Source of the DNA: an uncultured Porphyromonas sp.
Lineage (GTDB): Bacteria > Bacteroidota > Bacteroidia > Bacteroidales > Porphyromonadaceae
DNA: 60,257 bases
Assembly (NCBI GenBank): GCA_905372565.1
Contig: CAJPPK010000008.1
Coordinates: forward strand, 1 to 60,257
Direction: 5' to 3'
Below, piece by piece: positions 49,884 through 59,442 of this stretch (its first letter is position 1; every line of letters begins with the position of its first letter). The notes under the pieces were generated by a model, which saw only the letters and a program-made list of their open reading frames with translations, ran no database searches and had not been told where the DNA came from. Position numbers and translations under genes: made by a program.

Positions 49884-52635
49884 ATGCGTAAGCTTTACTC
49901 CTTACTCTTGGCATTGCTCTTCACGCTGACGGCCGTGTCTTCAGCTTGGGAGCTTAGAGCCCAAAGTAAGCGTCCGTCGGATGCTAACATCATCGGGCAC
50001 GTCACAGACGCCAAGACGGGTGAACACCTAGCTGGGATTACCATTGCCATTAAGGGAACGACCTTTGGAACAGCTACGGATGCTACGGGACACTACTTTC
50101 TCAAGAATCTGAAGCAGGGGACTGTGACCTTGGTGATGCGTGGACTAGGCTATTTAAGCCAAGAGCGTGTCGTCAAGATCATGCCCAATAAGGTCATTGA
50201 GGCAAACTTCTCTGCCGAGGAAGATGAGATCAACATCGACGAAGTGGTCGTCTCCTCCAATCGTCAAGCGACACTTCGTCGTGAAGCACCTACCCTCGTC
50301 ACGGTCCTTGACTCTAAGCTCTTCGAGACAACCAATGCTAATAACCTCGCTCAAGGACTGATCTTCCAGCCAGGAGTACGTGTCGAGAATAACTGCCAGA
50401 ACTGTGGATTTAATCAGGTACGTATCAACGGACTTGATGGACGCTACTCTCAAATCTTGATCGACAGCCGTCCTATCATGAGCGCTCTGGCAGGTGTTTA
50501 TGGACTAGAGCAGATCCCTACGAATATGATCGAGCGTGTGGAGGTCGTCCGAGGTGGTGGTTCAGCGCTCTTTGGCTCATCGGCCATCGCTGGAGTCATC
50601 AATATTATCACGAAGGAGCCCCAGCGGAATAGCTTTACATTCAATGAGAGTATGGGCTTCACAGGCTTTAAGAACCTAGACAACAATCTAAGCTTCAACG
50701 GTTCTCTCATCAGTGATGATAACCGCGCAGGTGTGATGCTCTTCGCTCAAGCACGCTATCGCAAGGAGCATGACATCAACGGCGATGGCTATAGCGAGCT
50801 AGGTCGCCTAGACTCTAGAGCACTTGGTTTCCGTGGCTACCTTCGTCCTACGGACTACACACGTTTGACGGGAGAGGTACATACCTTCTCCGAAGCACGC
50901 CGTGGAGGGGATCATATCGACTGGCCAGAGCAGGTCGCTGGAGTAGCAGAGTCTATCCGTCACTCGGTCTATAGCGGTAACTTGAGATTTGATGCCTTCT
51001 CCTCAGACTATAAGAACCACTTCCAGCTCTATACCTCCGCCCAGCATATCACACGCAATAGCTACTATGGTGGGATCGGTGAGCCTAAGCTTCGTAATAA
51101 GGCTGGTGATAAGTTCATCACGCCACAGGGTACGGAGACGGATGATGAGGGAGCCGCTCTTAAGGCAGGCTCTGTCGGTCGTCCCATCCATCCTATGAAC
51201 TATGGGAAGAACTTCGGTATCACTCGTGGTCTCACCTGGATGCTTGGAGGACAGTACACGAGAGACTTTGAGCATCTACTCTTCCTCCCTGCTCAGCTAT
51301 TGGTCGGCCTAGAGTATAGCTATGACCGCCTTAATGACAGGATGCCTCTACGTGAATGGGAGACGGAGAAGACGAATGAATCAGGATTCGACCTTAGTGC
51401 TAACCCAATCTCCCTATCTCCATCACTACATCAAGTGATCCGTAATGCAAGTCAGTTCGCTCAAATCGAATGGAAGAATGAGCGCTGGAGCCTGCTCCTA
51501 GGGACTCGCCTTGACGAAAACTCAGCCGTCAAGAAGGCGATCCTTAGCCCTCGTGCGACACTACGCTTCAATCCCTAACCGGAATATCAACCTCAGAGCT
51601 ACCTATGCAAAGGGCTTCCGTGCTCCTCAGGTATTTGATGAAGACCTGCACGTAGGCGTCGTCGGTGGAGAAGCACAGCGTGTCACGAATGCAGAGAATC
51701 TCAGCCCCGAGATTTCGCACTCCTTCAGTATCAGTGATGATATGTACTTCCGACTAGGACAGACGCAGGTGAACCTCCTAGTCGAGGGCTTCTATACACG
51801 CCTTCTAGATGTCTTCACCAACTACAAGGAGAAGTCTGAGAATGGGATCTCCTACTATACTCGCTACAACTATGGGCTCGATGACCAAGGGAATAAGATC
51901 GCTTCAGGCGCTAAGATCCTAGGTCTAAACCTCGAGGGTAAACTTGCCTATCGCTGGCTATCTCTTCAGGCTGGTCTAACCCTAACTAGCAATAAGTACG
52001 ATGCTCTGCAGGAATGGGGGGTACGGCAGAAGGTAAAGAACGATGCCAATATTGATTATGCTAGCTTCGTCCCTGCTAAGGATGGTTCAAGCTTTGATCC
52101 CGTAGCCGATGAGGCAGGAGAAGCTCAGACGGTATCGATGACTAGCCGAGAGATCCTACGTACCCCTTCGACCTATGGCTACTTCACTATTGGACTGAAC
52201 CCAGTGAAGCCACTGAATCTATCTCTTACGGGTACCTTCACGGGCTCAATGTATGTACCTCACGTCGTTAAGTGGGGGCAGAACTCTGCGGTTACCGATC
52301 GTGCAGAAATCGTAGCTAATCGCCGTACGGAGGGCTATAAGCTTCCTCTAGTAGATGCTTCTGGTAATCCCATTATGGATGCAGGTTCCGCCAAGGAGGC
52401 AGATGTCGAGTGGAATGAACTCACGAAGACAAAGAGCTTCTTTGATCTAGGTGCCAAGGTCACCTATGATATCCGACTATTCTCTCGGGCAAATGTCCAG
52501 CTCTACTGCGGAGTGAATAATCTCTTCAATTCCTTCCAGAGTGACTACGACTTCGGAGCGGATCGTGATAGTAGATATATCTATGGTCCGACTATTCCTC
52601 GTTCTGGATATTTTGGTTTGAAATTCTCCTTCTAG
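49884..52635 (+). pseudogene. TonB-dependent outer-membrane receptor, interrupted by a +1 frameshift
   Basis: The protein begins MRKLYSLLLALLFTL with a signal peptide. A carboxypeptidase-regulatory-like domain follows (IIGHVTDAKTGEHLAG, FLKNLKQGTVTLV). Next are a TonB-box-like DEVVVSSNRQ and a plug domain (NCQNCGFNQVRINGLDGRY, ERVEVVRGGGSALFGSSAIA). A beta-barrel ends in the expected aromatic (GYFGLKFSF). The first frame stops at 51576-51578 (RATLRFNP then TAA). The barrel continues in another frame as NRNINLRATYAKGFRAPQVF up to 52635. Reading CCCT (51573-51576) as three bases joins the halves exactly, so one extra base, probably in the CCC run, breaks the gene. It may be a true frameshift, phase variation or a sequencing error. 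The plug resembles heme/cobalamin receptors; the substrate is not assigned. Confidence 0.88.
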
Positions 52636-52665
52636 CCGAGAGGCCTTCCCTAAGAGAAGAAAATA

Positions 52666-52702
52666 CGAATCCCCCGTCAGCACTAGGCTGGCGGGGGATT
52701 CG
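52666..52702. terminator. Bidirectional terminator between TonB receptor and lipoprotein operon
   Basis: CGAATCCCCCGTCAGC (52666-52681) pairs with GCTGGCGGGGGATTCG (52687-52702) with one G-T wobble and a 5-nt loop. TGCTTTAGTG follows on plus and TATTTTCTTCTC on minus. Confidence 0.88.
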
Positions 52703-52725
52703 TGCTTTAGTGAGGATTAAGAGAG

Positions 52726-54777
52726 CTAACGTTGGCGTCGTCCCCAGCGTTTATAGTACTCTACATTCTTGTCCTCTCGCTTCTTCTTAGCTTCGTCTGG
52801 TTTTACCTGACGTAAAGCATCGGGCTTGGCTAAGAAGGGAGAGATAGTATGAATATCCCATCGCTCCTGACTCATAAAGCCTTGCTTGATAGAGAATGTC
52901 TGAGGGCAGTAGTATACTTCTTCGGGAAGCTCGGGATAGTCTCCAGGAGTGAAGGCATTATTACCGTCCTTATCTACAATTAGTCGCAGGAAATAGTCAC
53001 CGGGCTTCAGATCACGAAAGATTACTTCCATAGGCTCCTGTATCCTATCTGCCTCCTTACTCTTGGGAGCTATAGAGTCGATCTGTTGCTTTGTTGCCTG
53101 TACCTGTTGCTTTAACAACTGAGCTAGCTGAGGATCATCAGGTGTTTCTTGTGACTCTTTGCCTGCTATGGTATCAGGGCGGAGGAGCTTCGCTCGCTGC
53201 TGAGTAAGTACTGCGTCATTCTTGTTTAGGAGCTGGACGAGGGCATTCTCTCTGATTCCCATAAGGGTGACGGATAGTCCACCAAACTCCTTCTCGGGTT
53301 GGACTCGCTGGATGAATGCTATAGAGTCGGAAGTCGCTCCGTAGACATCTTGGAGACGTGCTGAATCAATACTGACCTTGTAGCTCTTCCCGTACTCCCG
53401 AGGAAAATCAAGGATATAGCGTAGCCTATCGAGACTATCTTGCAGGATATGGAAAGGCAGAGGATGGGAAGTCGAGTCTTCTTGAGCCTCAAGCTTGATA
53501 ACTGAGCTGTCAAAGGGAGCTAGAGGACGATTACTTTGCAGGTAGAGTGTATCGTGAGGAGTCCCTATGTAGATTCCACTTGTGCCAGCAAAAGATACTT
53601 GGAGAGGAGAAACTTCTTTCTTACTAGTTTCCTTCTTTGTCGCACGTGTAGGAGGACGAAGGAATGTTAGCGTATCTGTTTTCTCTCTTACTTGGCCTAG
53701 TGAGTCTGTCTTAGCGTAGGCTAAGACGAACTTAATAGAGTCCTGATGAATGAGCTCTTTATCTCGGAGCCAATAATCGACAGTGCGACCTTTAGCCGTA
53801 GCCCAGTAGAGTCGTTCTGCTGGTATCTCTGGCTTGTCTAGTAGACGTAGCTTGGGGAGATACTTAGGTTCGGATAGAAACTCAAGCCTACAGACTAAAC
53901 TATCCAATCGACTATGACGTTCTAGTCCTTCTTGCTTAATTTGAGGGACTGAGTACCGGAGAGTAAGATTATTTGGATAGTAGTAGGTGTAAGGGTGAGT
54001 GACGAGAGAATCGCGATGCAACGTATCTCGTCGTACAATGGAGTCAATACGTATGGTATCCGTACGTACGCTATCTAGGAGCCGTGTTAGATAGCTTGTT
54101 CTATCAAAGGCTAGCCCTTCGCTTTTCTCATTATAGCGATAGTTGACATCGTTATCCTTTGTCGCAAAGACTTGATACTCACGTATAGCTAAGCCTCTAA
54201 TGGTAAAGTTACCTTGCTTATTTGTCTTAGAGATATAAGGGAAAGGGGTACTCTTGAGGAGACTGTCTGCAAAGGATGACGATCGATAAGCTCCAACGAT
54301 CAATCCTCCTATGGGCTCAAAAGTTAGAGCATCGACAACTCTTCCTGAGATTTGCATAGAGTCAATAGTACTCCCCGTTGAGACCAAATAGCTGAAGTCT
54401 TCTAGTGGATTATCCTCGTTGTTATCAACGATGGCGTCATCAAAATAGAAACTATAAGTCGTTTCTGGCTTTAGTGTATCCTCTAATTGGATGACGACAT
54501 TGCGCCCTGAAGCTGTGATACGTGCTGCTTCACGTTGAGGAGGGGAGACAATGATCTTATCCTGCTGGGAAGAGAGCTTGATATTCTCATTAAAAGTCAG
54601 CACCAAGCGCTGACTGGTGATACTGGTGGCTTTATTGTTTGGATTTGCCTGTAGAAGTCGAGGCGGTTCCGTATCATAGGGACCACCTTCAGGAGAACCT
54701 TGATTAGCACAGCTCCAAAGTAGGAGAGAGCTACAGAGAAAACTTAAGGCGAAGTAGTGGGTGCTACTTGATTTCAT
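52726..54777 (-). CDS. Large Ig-like-domain lipoprotein
   Basis: The 683-residue product has a lipoprotein signal (LLLWSCAN, lipobox Cys at about 23). Then comes a bacterial Ig-like domain of the BIg_5 type: GGPYDTEPPRLLQANPNN, LVLTFNENIKL, DTLKPETTYSFYF. A carboxypeptidase-regulatory-like domain (MQISGRVVDALTFEPIGGLI, GNFTIRGLAIREYQVFA) is followed by a long Asp/Ser-rich beta region. The protein is probably surface or periplasmic. Similar proteins are common in Bacteroidetes and their role is unknown to me. It is the last gene of the folD operon. Confidence 0.85.
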   Translation of the reverse strand: MKSSSTHYFALSFLCSSLLLWSCANQGSPEGGPYDTEPPRLLQANPNNKATSITSQRLVLTFNENIKLSSQQDKIIVSPPQREAARITASGRNVVIQLEDTLKPETTYSFYFDDAIVDNNEDNPLEDFSYLVSTGSTIDSMQISGRVVDALTFEPIGGLIVGAYRSSSFADSLLKSTPFPYISKTNKQGNFTIRGLAIREYQVFATKDNDVNYRYNEKSEGLAFDRTSYLTRLLDSVRTDTIRIDSIVRRDTLHRDSLVTHPYTYYYPNNLTLRYSVPQIKQEGLERHSRLDSLVCRLEFLSEPKYLPKLRLLDKPEIPAERLYWATAKGRTVDYWLRDKELIHQDSIKFVLAYAKTDSLGQVREKTDTLTFLRPPTRATKKETSKKEVSPLQVSFAGTSGIYIGTPHDTLYLQSNRPLAPFDSSVIKLEAQEDSTSHPLPFHILQDSLDRLRYILDFPREYGKSYKVSIDSARLQDVYGATSDSIAFIQRVQPEKEFGGLSVTLMGIRENALVQLLNKNDAVLTQQRAKLLRPDTIAGKESQETPDDPQLAQLLKQQVQATKQQIDSIAPKSKEADRIQEPMEVIFRDLKPGDYFLRLIVDKDGNNAFTPGDYPELPEEVYYCPQTFSIKQGFMSQERWDIHTISPFLAKPDALRQVKPDEAKKKREDKNVEYYKRWGRRQR

Positions 54778-54814
54778 TGAGTTGTAAATACGTCATTCAT
54801 GAGCCTAGTAGATG

Positions 54815-56146
54815 CTAGGCTGAGCAGGGTGTTTTCTTACCCTTGCTAGTCATTATCTTGAGAACTTTTAGATCGGTCTCTGCCATACCTTCTCGTCCGA
54901 GATCTGCAAGGTTCTTAATACAAAGATCCACATCATCATCAATGATCCCTTCTGTGGCAGTGACTACTTGACCTTCCATTGCAAGAAGAGCGGAGATAAG
55001 TGCTGAACTAACCCCTGTAGAGGCCTTGAGACTACAGCTTGGTTTAGCTCCATCGCAGATCATCCCAGATACGTTCCCTATCATATTCTTAACGGCACCG
55101 ATGGATTGTTCTTTCGTGCCACCAAGTAAGTAGACAAGAGCTGCTGATGTACCAATACCTGATACGACCATTCCGCACAAGCAGGAAAGGCGTCCTAGAA
55201 GTTGCTTGATATATACTACTAGTAGACTACTGAACATAAGAGCTCGAGTAGTTTGTTCTTGACTTGCTCCTTGCTCTTCTGCGAAGGACAACACAGGGAG
55301 CATACTAGATATTCCCTGATTACCACTACCAGAATTACTCATTACGGTCACAGGTGCTCCATCCATACGTGCGTCACAAGCTGAGCTGGTATAGGTGAGC
55401 ATCTGCGTTAGTGGTGAGGATCCCAAATATCGTTTCCCCAAGTCACTCGTTAATAGTTTACCTAAGTTATGTCCACAGTTATGAGCGAGGGAGAATTCAC
55501 TTGCTTGCTTATTCTGGAGTGCTGCCTCATAGATGAAACTAATCTCATCTAAGGGAGCTGTCATAGCGTAAGCATAGACAAGATCAAAGTTTAGGTGCGG
55601 ATCTGCTAGTGGAGTAGATGTTGCTCCCTGATCTTCTTCATTAAGACTCTCTCTCTGTGAGAAGTGATCCACACCATCAAGCGTCAATGAACAGATACCC
55701 GTATGTGTACGCTGTAAGACAGCTCGTGCGCAATGCTGATCTTCATCTCTTATCTGTACCTCAACATAGAGACGATCGATGTCGTCACCGTCCTTTAGAT
55801 CCACGTGAATAATATCAGATTTCACAAGATCCTTGGCTTGCTCAAGCTCTTGAGGCGTGAAGCTATCGAGCAGTTCCAGTTGCTTCTCAGGGGTAGCAAG
55901 GACAGCTCCAAGAGCGATCGCTATCGGAAGTCCAAAGGTGCCTGTGCCTGGGATGCCTACTCCCATAGCATTCTTAAGCATATTGGCACTTAATAATACG
56001 CTAATCTCTTGAGGGGGAGAAGACAGAAGGGATGCCGCATAGGCAACCGTTAAAGCTACAGCTGCGGGCTCTGTACAACCAGTGGCAGGTACAACCTCTC
56101 TGTGCATCAGAGAAGTAATCTGCTGGATTTCTTCTAAGGTCAGCAT
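54815..56146 (-). CDS. UPF0597 / L-cysteine desulfidase (serine dehydratase alpha-like)
   Basis: The 443-residue product begins with REVVPATGCTEPAAVAL, the family hallmark (Cys24 in a GCTEP motif). It later has GSGNQGISSMLPVL, CGMVVSGIGTSAA and MICDGAKPSCSLKAST. The conserved cysteines should hold a 4Fe-4S cluster as in L-serine dehydratase. Members such as CyuA/CdsB split cysteine into sulphide, ammonia and pyruvate, which fits an amino-acid-fermenting anaerobe. It starts 31 bp after the acid phosphatase gene. Confidence 0.88.
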   Translation of the reverse strand: MLTLEEIQQITSLMHREVVPATGCTEPAAVALTVAYAASLLSSPPQEISVLLSANMLKNAMGVGIPGTGTFGLPIAIALGAVLATPEKQLELLDSFTPQELEQAKDLVKSDIIHVDLKDGDDIDRLYVEVQIRDEDQHCARAVLQRTHTGICSLTLDGVDHFSQRESLNEEDQGATSTPLADPHLNFDLVYAYAMTAPLDEISFIYEAALQNKQASEFSLAHNCGHNLGKLLTSDLGKRYLGSSPLTQMLTYTSSACDARMDGAPVTVMSNSGSGNQGISSMLPVLSFAEEQGASQEQTTRALMFSSLLVVYIKQLLGRLSCLCGMVVSGIGTSAALVYLLGGTKEQSIGAVKNMIGNVSGMICDGAKPSCSLKASTGVSSALISALLAMEGQVVTATEGIIDDDVDLCIKNLADLGREGMAETDLKVLKIMTSKGKKTPCSA

Positions 56147-56177
56147 AGTAAAGTAAGATCTAAGGTAATAGTGTCAC

Positions 56178-57041
56178 TTACTGCTTCTGAGAACGGAGTA
56201 TGGTCTTAAGCTTAGCATCTTTGACTTTAAGTTCAGGATAGCCTCCATTCATAGCTGATTCCCATGTGCCATAATTAGGGTTAGGTAGGACGATAAAGCG
56301 CTTACCAAACTCCGATGCAAAGCGTATAACACCAGTATCTCGGGTAGCTTCATCGCGAGTATCAAAGAAGTGATCAAAATCACCAAGATTATCTCCTAAG
56401 AGCATGAGAATATTGTGTGTCTTCAAAACTTCATTCCGACGAGAAGTCTTATCGGAGGATTTATCCTTGAACATAAGGTGAGCATCATCAACTTGAGGGA
56501 AGCCTAAGGCAAGAAGATTGCGCTTTGTTCCCGTTCGGTTGACTTCATCTCTATTGGATATGTAGTAGATATCGACGCCAAGGCTAGCTGCACGTTGAAA
56601 GAATTCGACCGCTCCTTGTAATGCAACGGCATCAGCTTGATCACACCAGCGATCCCATGATGCTTGGACATAGTCCTCACCTCGGAGTGCTTGATAGACA
56701 GAATTAGCACTATTATCAATAATCGTTTCATCAATATCCGTTACGATAGCCCAACGTTTAGCTCCTGCAGGTAGAGGCTGAGAGGTAGCAGCGAGTAGAC
56801 GCTCTGTTGCGATATTATACGCCTGTTGGCAGAGTGCTTTGTATTCAGCCGATCTTTGTATCCAGGCTGCAGTAAAGAGTTTCCCCCCTAGGGTTGGACT
56901 CATGGCATGCGCTTGCTGAGAGAGGCGCTGCTGGTCGATTAATTTCTTGTCGCTGTTACCAACAGCGATGATGCAGCTAGAGAGAAGACTTGCTGAGATC
57001 AGGGTCGCACCAGCTAGTGTTAGATACTTTTTTGAGAACAT
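56178..57041 (-). CDS. Lipoprotein e(P4)-family acid phosphatase (5'-nucleotidase)
   Basis: The 287-residue product has a lipoprotein signal with lipobox LLSSC (Cys about 22). It belongs to the HAD class IIIB phosphatases, as shown by VTDIDETIIDNS (nucleophile Asp in DxD), YYISNRDE (motif II) and LMLLGDNLGDFDHFF (acidic motif). P4-type enzymes sit in the outer membrane and release nucleosides from NAD/NMN or nucleotides. Its place next to tdk would connect nucleotide scavenging to thymidine salvage. Confidence 0.92.
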   Translation of the reverse strand: MFSKKYLTLAGATLISASLLSSCIIAVGNSDKKLIDQQRLSQQAHAMSPTLGGKLFTAAWIQRSAEYKALCQQAYNIATERLLAATSQPLPAGAKRWAIVTDIDETIIDNSANSVYQALRGEDYVQASWDRWCDQADAVALQGAVEFFQRAASLGVDIYYISNRDEVNRTGTKRNLLALGFPQVDDAHLMFKDKSSDKTSRRNEVLKTHNILMLLGDNLGDFDHFFDTRDEATRDTGVIRFASEFGKRFIVLPNPNYGTWESAMNGGYPELKVKDAKLKTILRSQKQ

Positions 57042-57055
57042 AGGTTTAGATGGGA

Positions 57056-57649
57056 TTAGTGTTGAATAGAATGATCTGATGTGTGTTTTAGATAGCAGGT
57101 ACGACAGAGGGGGCGATATTCATTTGCTTCTCCCAGCATGACCTGTTCCTGGCCAGAGACAAGGCGATAAGAATAGCTTGCCCAGCTTCCACATTCGATA
57201 CAGATCGCATGTATCTTGTCTACTGAGTCTGCGATAGCACAGAGGGTAGACATAGGGCCAAAAGGCTGTCTCTTAAAATCCATATCAAGTCCAGCTAAGA
57301 TCACACGAATACCTTGGTCAGCTAGCTGCTCTACGACTTGTGGAAGACGGGGATCAAAGAACTGAGCCTCGTCAATACCAATGACGTCAACATTCGAAGC
57401 AAGGAGTAAGAGAGCCTCAGCTGTGTCAATCGGGGTAGAGGCGATGCTGTTACGATCATGAGAGATGACTTCCTCTTGTGCGTATCTTGTGTCAATCGTC
57501 GGCTTGAATATTTCAGTGCGTAGTCCTGCAATCTTTGCTCTACGAAGCCGACGCATGAGCTCTTCGGTCTTGCCACTAAACATTGATCCGCAGATCACCT
57601 CAATACTGCCACGTACTCGAGCTTGTCCGGTCTCAAAGGGAGTCATCAT
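57056..57649 (-). CDS. tdk: Thymidine kinase (type II)
   Basis: The enzyme phosphorylates thymidine in the salvage pathway. The 197-residue product has VICGSMFSGKTEELMRRLRR (P-loop), VIGIDEAQFFD (Walker B), and a lasso/zinc region with CIECGSW and CRTCYL. It overlaps the tsaE stop by 4 bp and is 14 bp from the phosphatase gene. Confidence 0.96.
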   Translation of the reverse strand: MMTPFETGQARVRGSIEVICGSMFSGKTEELMRRLRRAKIAGLRTEIFKPTIDTRYAQEEVISHDRNSIASTPIDTAEALLLLASNVDVIGIDEAQFFDPRLPQVVEQLADQGIRVILAGLDMDFKRQPFGPMSTLCAIADSVDKIHAICIECGSWASYSYRLVSGQEQVMLGEANEYRPLCRTCYLKHTSDHSIQH

Positions 57650-58095
57650 AGAGCCGTTTCTTGATATTGAGCAGTCAACGTACGAGAGCCGTCTTCTTGC
57701 TCCGTGAGTATGATGCGTACCGTATCAGCAGGGAGGATGTCTTCTAGAACCTCTGGCCATTCGATGAGGCAAAGAACTCCACTCTGCAGGTAATCTTCTA
57801 CTCCCAAGTTAAGGGCGTCAGAGAGTCTCTCTAAGCGGTAGCAGTCGAAGTGATAGATCAACTCACCTGAGGGCTCTGCGCGATACTCATTAATGATAGA
57901 GAACGTAGGACTATTGATCACATCTTCTACACCTAGAGCTTCACAAAGGGTCTTGATGAACGTGGTCTTTCCTGTACCCATAGGGGCATAAAAAGCAAAG
58001 ACGTCACCCCAAGGGAGTACCTCTTCAATGAACTGCTGAGCTATTGCGGGTAAAGCTTCCAGGGATGAAAGCTGATAGGTAGTCTCCTTATGCAT
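57646..58095 (-). CDS. tsaE: tRNA threonylcarbamoyladenosine biosynthesis ATPase TsaE
   Basis: The 149-residue product has YAPMGTGKTTFIKTLCE (Walker A), NSPTFSIINEY and YHFDCYRLE, all typical of TsaE. It energises TsaB-TsaD during t6A modification of ANN-decoding tRNAs. It starts 3 bp after folD ends and overlaps tdk by 4 bp. Confidence 0.96.
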   Translation of the reverse strand: MHKETTYQLSSLEALPAIAQQFIEEVLPWGDVFAFYAPMGTGKTTFIKTLCEALGVEDVINSPTFSIINEYRAEPSGELIYHFDCYRLERLSDALNLGVEDYLQSGVLCLIEWPEVLEDILPADTVRIILTEQEDGSRTLTAQYQETAL

Positions 58096-58098
58096 TGA

Positions 58099-58995
58099 CT
58101 ATAGGTTATCTTGGAGCTTTGCGGCTTTGAGTGTATTAAGCATGAGAGAAACGATGGTCATGGGACCAACCCCTCCTGGTACGGGAGTAATGTACGATAC
58201 CAATGGGGCAACTTCATTAAATGCGACATCCCCAGATAGACGGAAACCTGATTTCTTCGATGGGTCAGGTAGACGAGTGGTACCTACATCTACAATGACA
58301 GCTCCTGGACGCACCATATCTGCCTTGAGGAATTCGGGGACTCCGAGAGCTGCTACGATGATATCAGCTTGTAGGCAGAGCTCCTTGATGTTGGGAGTTC
58401 GACTATGGCAAACAGTAACTGTACAGTCTCCAGGATTGCCTTTGTGAAGGAGGAGCTGTGCCATAGGTTTGCCAACAATATTGCTTCGTCCTAGGACGAC
58501 ACAGTGCTTGCCTCGAGTATCAATGTGGTTGCGACGAAGTAGTTCAATGATGCCCTGTGGTGTTGCCGAGACGAAGCAGGGGAGTCCGATACTCATACGC
58601 CCGACGTTGATCGGGTGGAAGCCGTCAACATCCTTCTTAGGGTCTACTGCTTCGATGATCTTCTGCTCGTCAATATGTTTAGGTAGGGGAAGTTGAACGA
58701 TAAAGCCATGAACTCCCGGATCTGCATTCAAGCGAGCTATCTCACTTAGCAATTGCTCCTCCGTGACATCATCTTCGAAGCGAATAAGTGAAGACCGAAA
58801 GCCCACCTCTTCACAAGCTTTGATTTTTGCAGCTACATAGGTTTCACTGCCACCATCATGCCCAACGAGGATAGCGACAAGGTGAGGGATGGATTTCCCT
58901 GCCTCTTGGCGAGCTTGGACTTCTTGGGCTATCTCTTGTTTGATCTCTAGAGAAGTAGCTTTCCCATCGAGGAGCTTGTAGGTTTGTTCAGCCAT
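58099..58995 (-). CDS. folD: Methylenetetrahydrofolate dehydrogenase/cyclohydrolase
   Basis: This is a bifunctional enzyme of one-carbon metabolism, interconverting methylene-, methenyl- and formyl-THF. The 298-residue product has ILVGHDGGSETYVAAKIKAC (substrate site with the catalytic Lys), GFIVQLPLPKHI, KDVDGFHPINVG, VLGRSNIVGKPMAQLL (NADP binding) and PVPGGVGPMT. It heads the six-gene operon. A TATCTTTG promoter box and a small GGGGAT/ATCCCC hairpin (59025-59040) lie in its leader region. Confidence 0.97.
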   Translation of the reverse strand: MAEQTYKLLDGKATSLEIKQEIAQEVQARQEAGKSIPHLVAILVGHDGGSETYVAAKIKACEEVGFRSSLIRFEDDVTEEQLLSEIARLNADPGVHGFIVQLPLPKHIDEQKIIEAVDPKKDVDGFHPINVGRMSIGLPCFVSATPQGIIELLRRNHIDTRGKHCVVLGRSNIVGKPMAQLLLHKGNPGDCTVTVCHSRTPNIKELCLQADIIVAALGVPEFLKADMVRPGAVIVDVGTTRLPDPSKKSGFRLSGDVAFNEVAPLVSYITPVPGGVGPMTIVSLMLNTLKAAKLQDNL

Positions 58996-59051
58996 AGTTT
59001 GTTGTGCTTGTTGTGTACGTTTCTGGGGATTGCTATCCCCGAATGACTATT

Positions 59052-59059
59052 CAAAGATA
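59052..59059 (-). promoter_or_regulatory. Putative -7 box for folD operon
   Basis: The minus strand reads TATCTTTG, a perfect TAnnTTTG, 57 bp before the folD ATG. TTTG at 59076-59079 could be the -33 element, at slightly short spacing. Confidence 0.58.
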
Positions 59060-59293
59060 GGTAATTCTACGGGTACAAACCTTAGTCTTTACGAGGGTTT
59101 AATCTATTCTTGATTTCTTCAGAGAGTCCAGCTTTCATCTAATGCTCCTATACTGAGGTAAGATTTATCGTAGTCTATCCCTAATGCGTTGGTCTTTCTT
59201 TGAGCAAATTAGACTTGCATAGCTATAGAGCTAAACTATTTCTTCTGGAAGACTAACGAACTTTAAATGTGTAGATCATATAAGTCTTGATTC

Positions 59294-59389
59294 CCTAGAG
59301 GTTCTCCTTTGCTGACATATACCGTTTCCTCTCCTAACGCTTACCTTAACTCGATTTAAGGTAGACGTTAGTCAAGATTAACATCTACC
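59294..59389. repeat. 22-bp-period hairpin array, locus I (beside cas2)
   Basis: Units CCTAGAGG (59294), CATATACC (59316), CGCTTACC (59338), GGTAGACG (59360) and CATCTACC (59382) are exactly 22 bp apart. CTAACGCTTACCTTAA and TTAAGGTAGACGTTAG pair in 14 of 16 positions across loop CTCGAT. It sits in the 447-bp gap between folD and cas2. The period is too short and the units too diverged for a CRISPR array. The rest of the gap holds only the folD promoter. Confidence 0.76.
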
Positions 59390-59442
59390 TTTTGCTCTAG
59401 CAAGAAAGAGAATGAAGTGTATATGACTTAAATAATGAATAT

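Noticed and set aside
59294..59389. CRISPR array next to cas2
   Set aside because: The unit period is 22 bp, units are diverged dyads, and there are no identical repeats separated by unique spacers. The same pattern occurs at eight non-cas loci.
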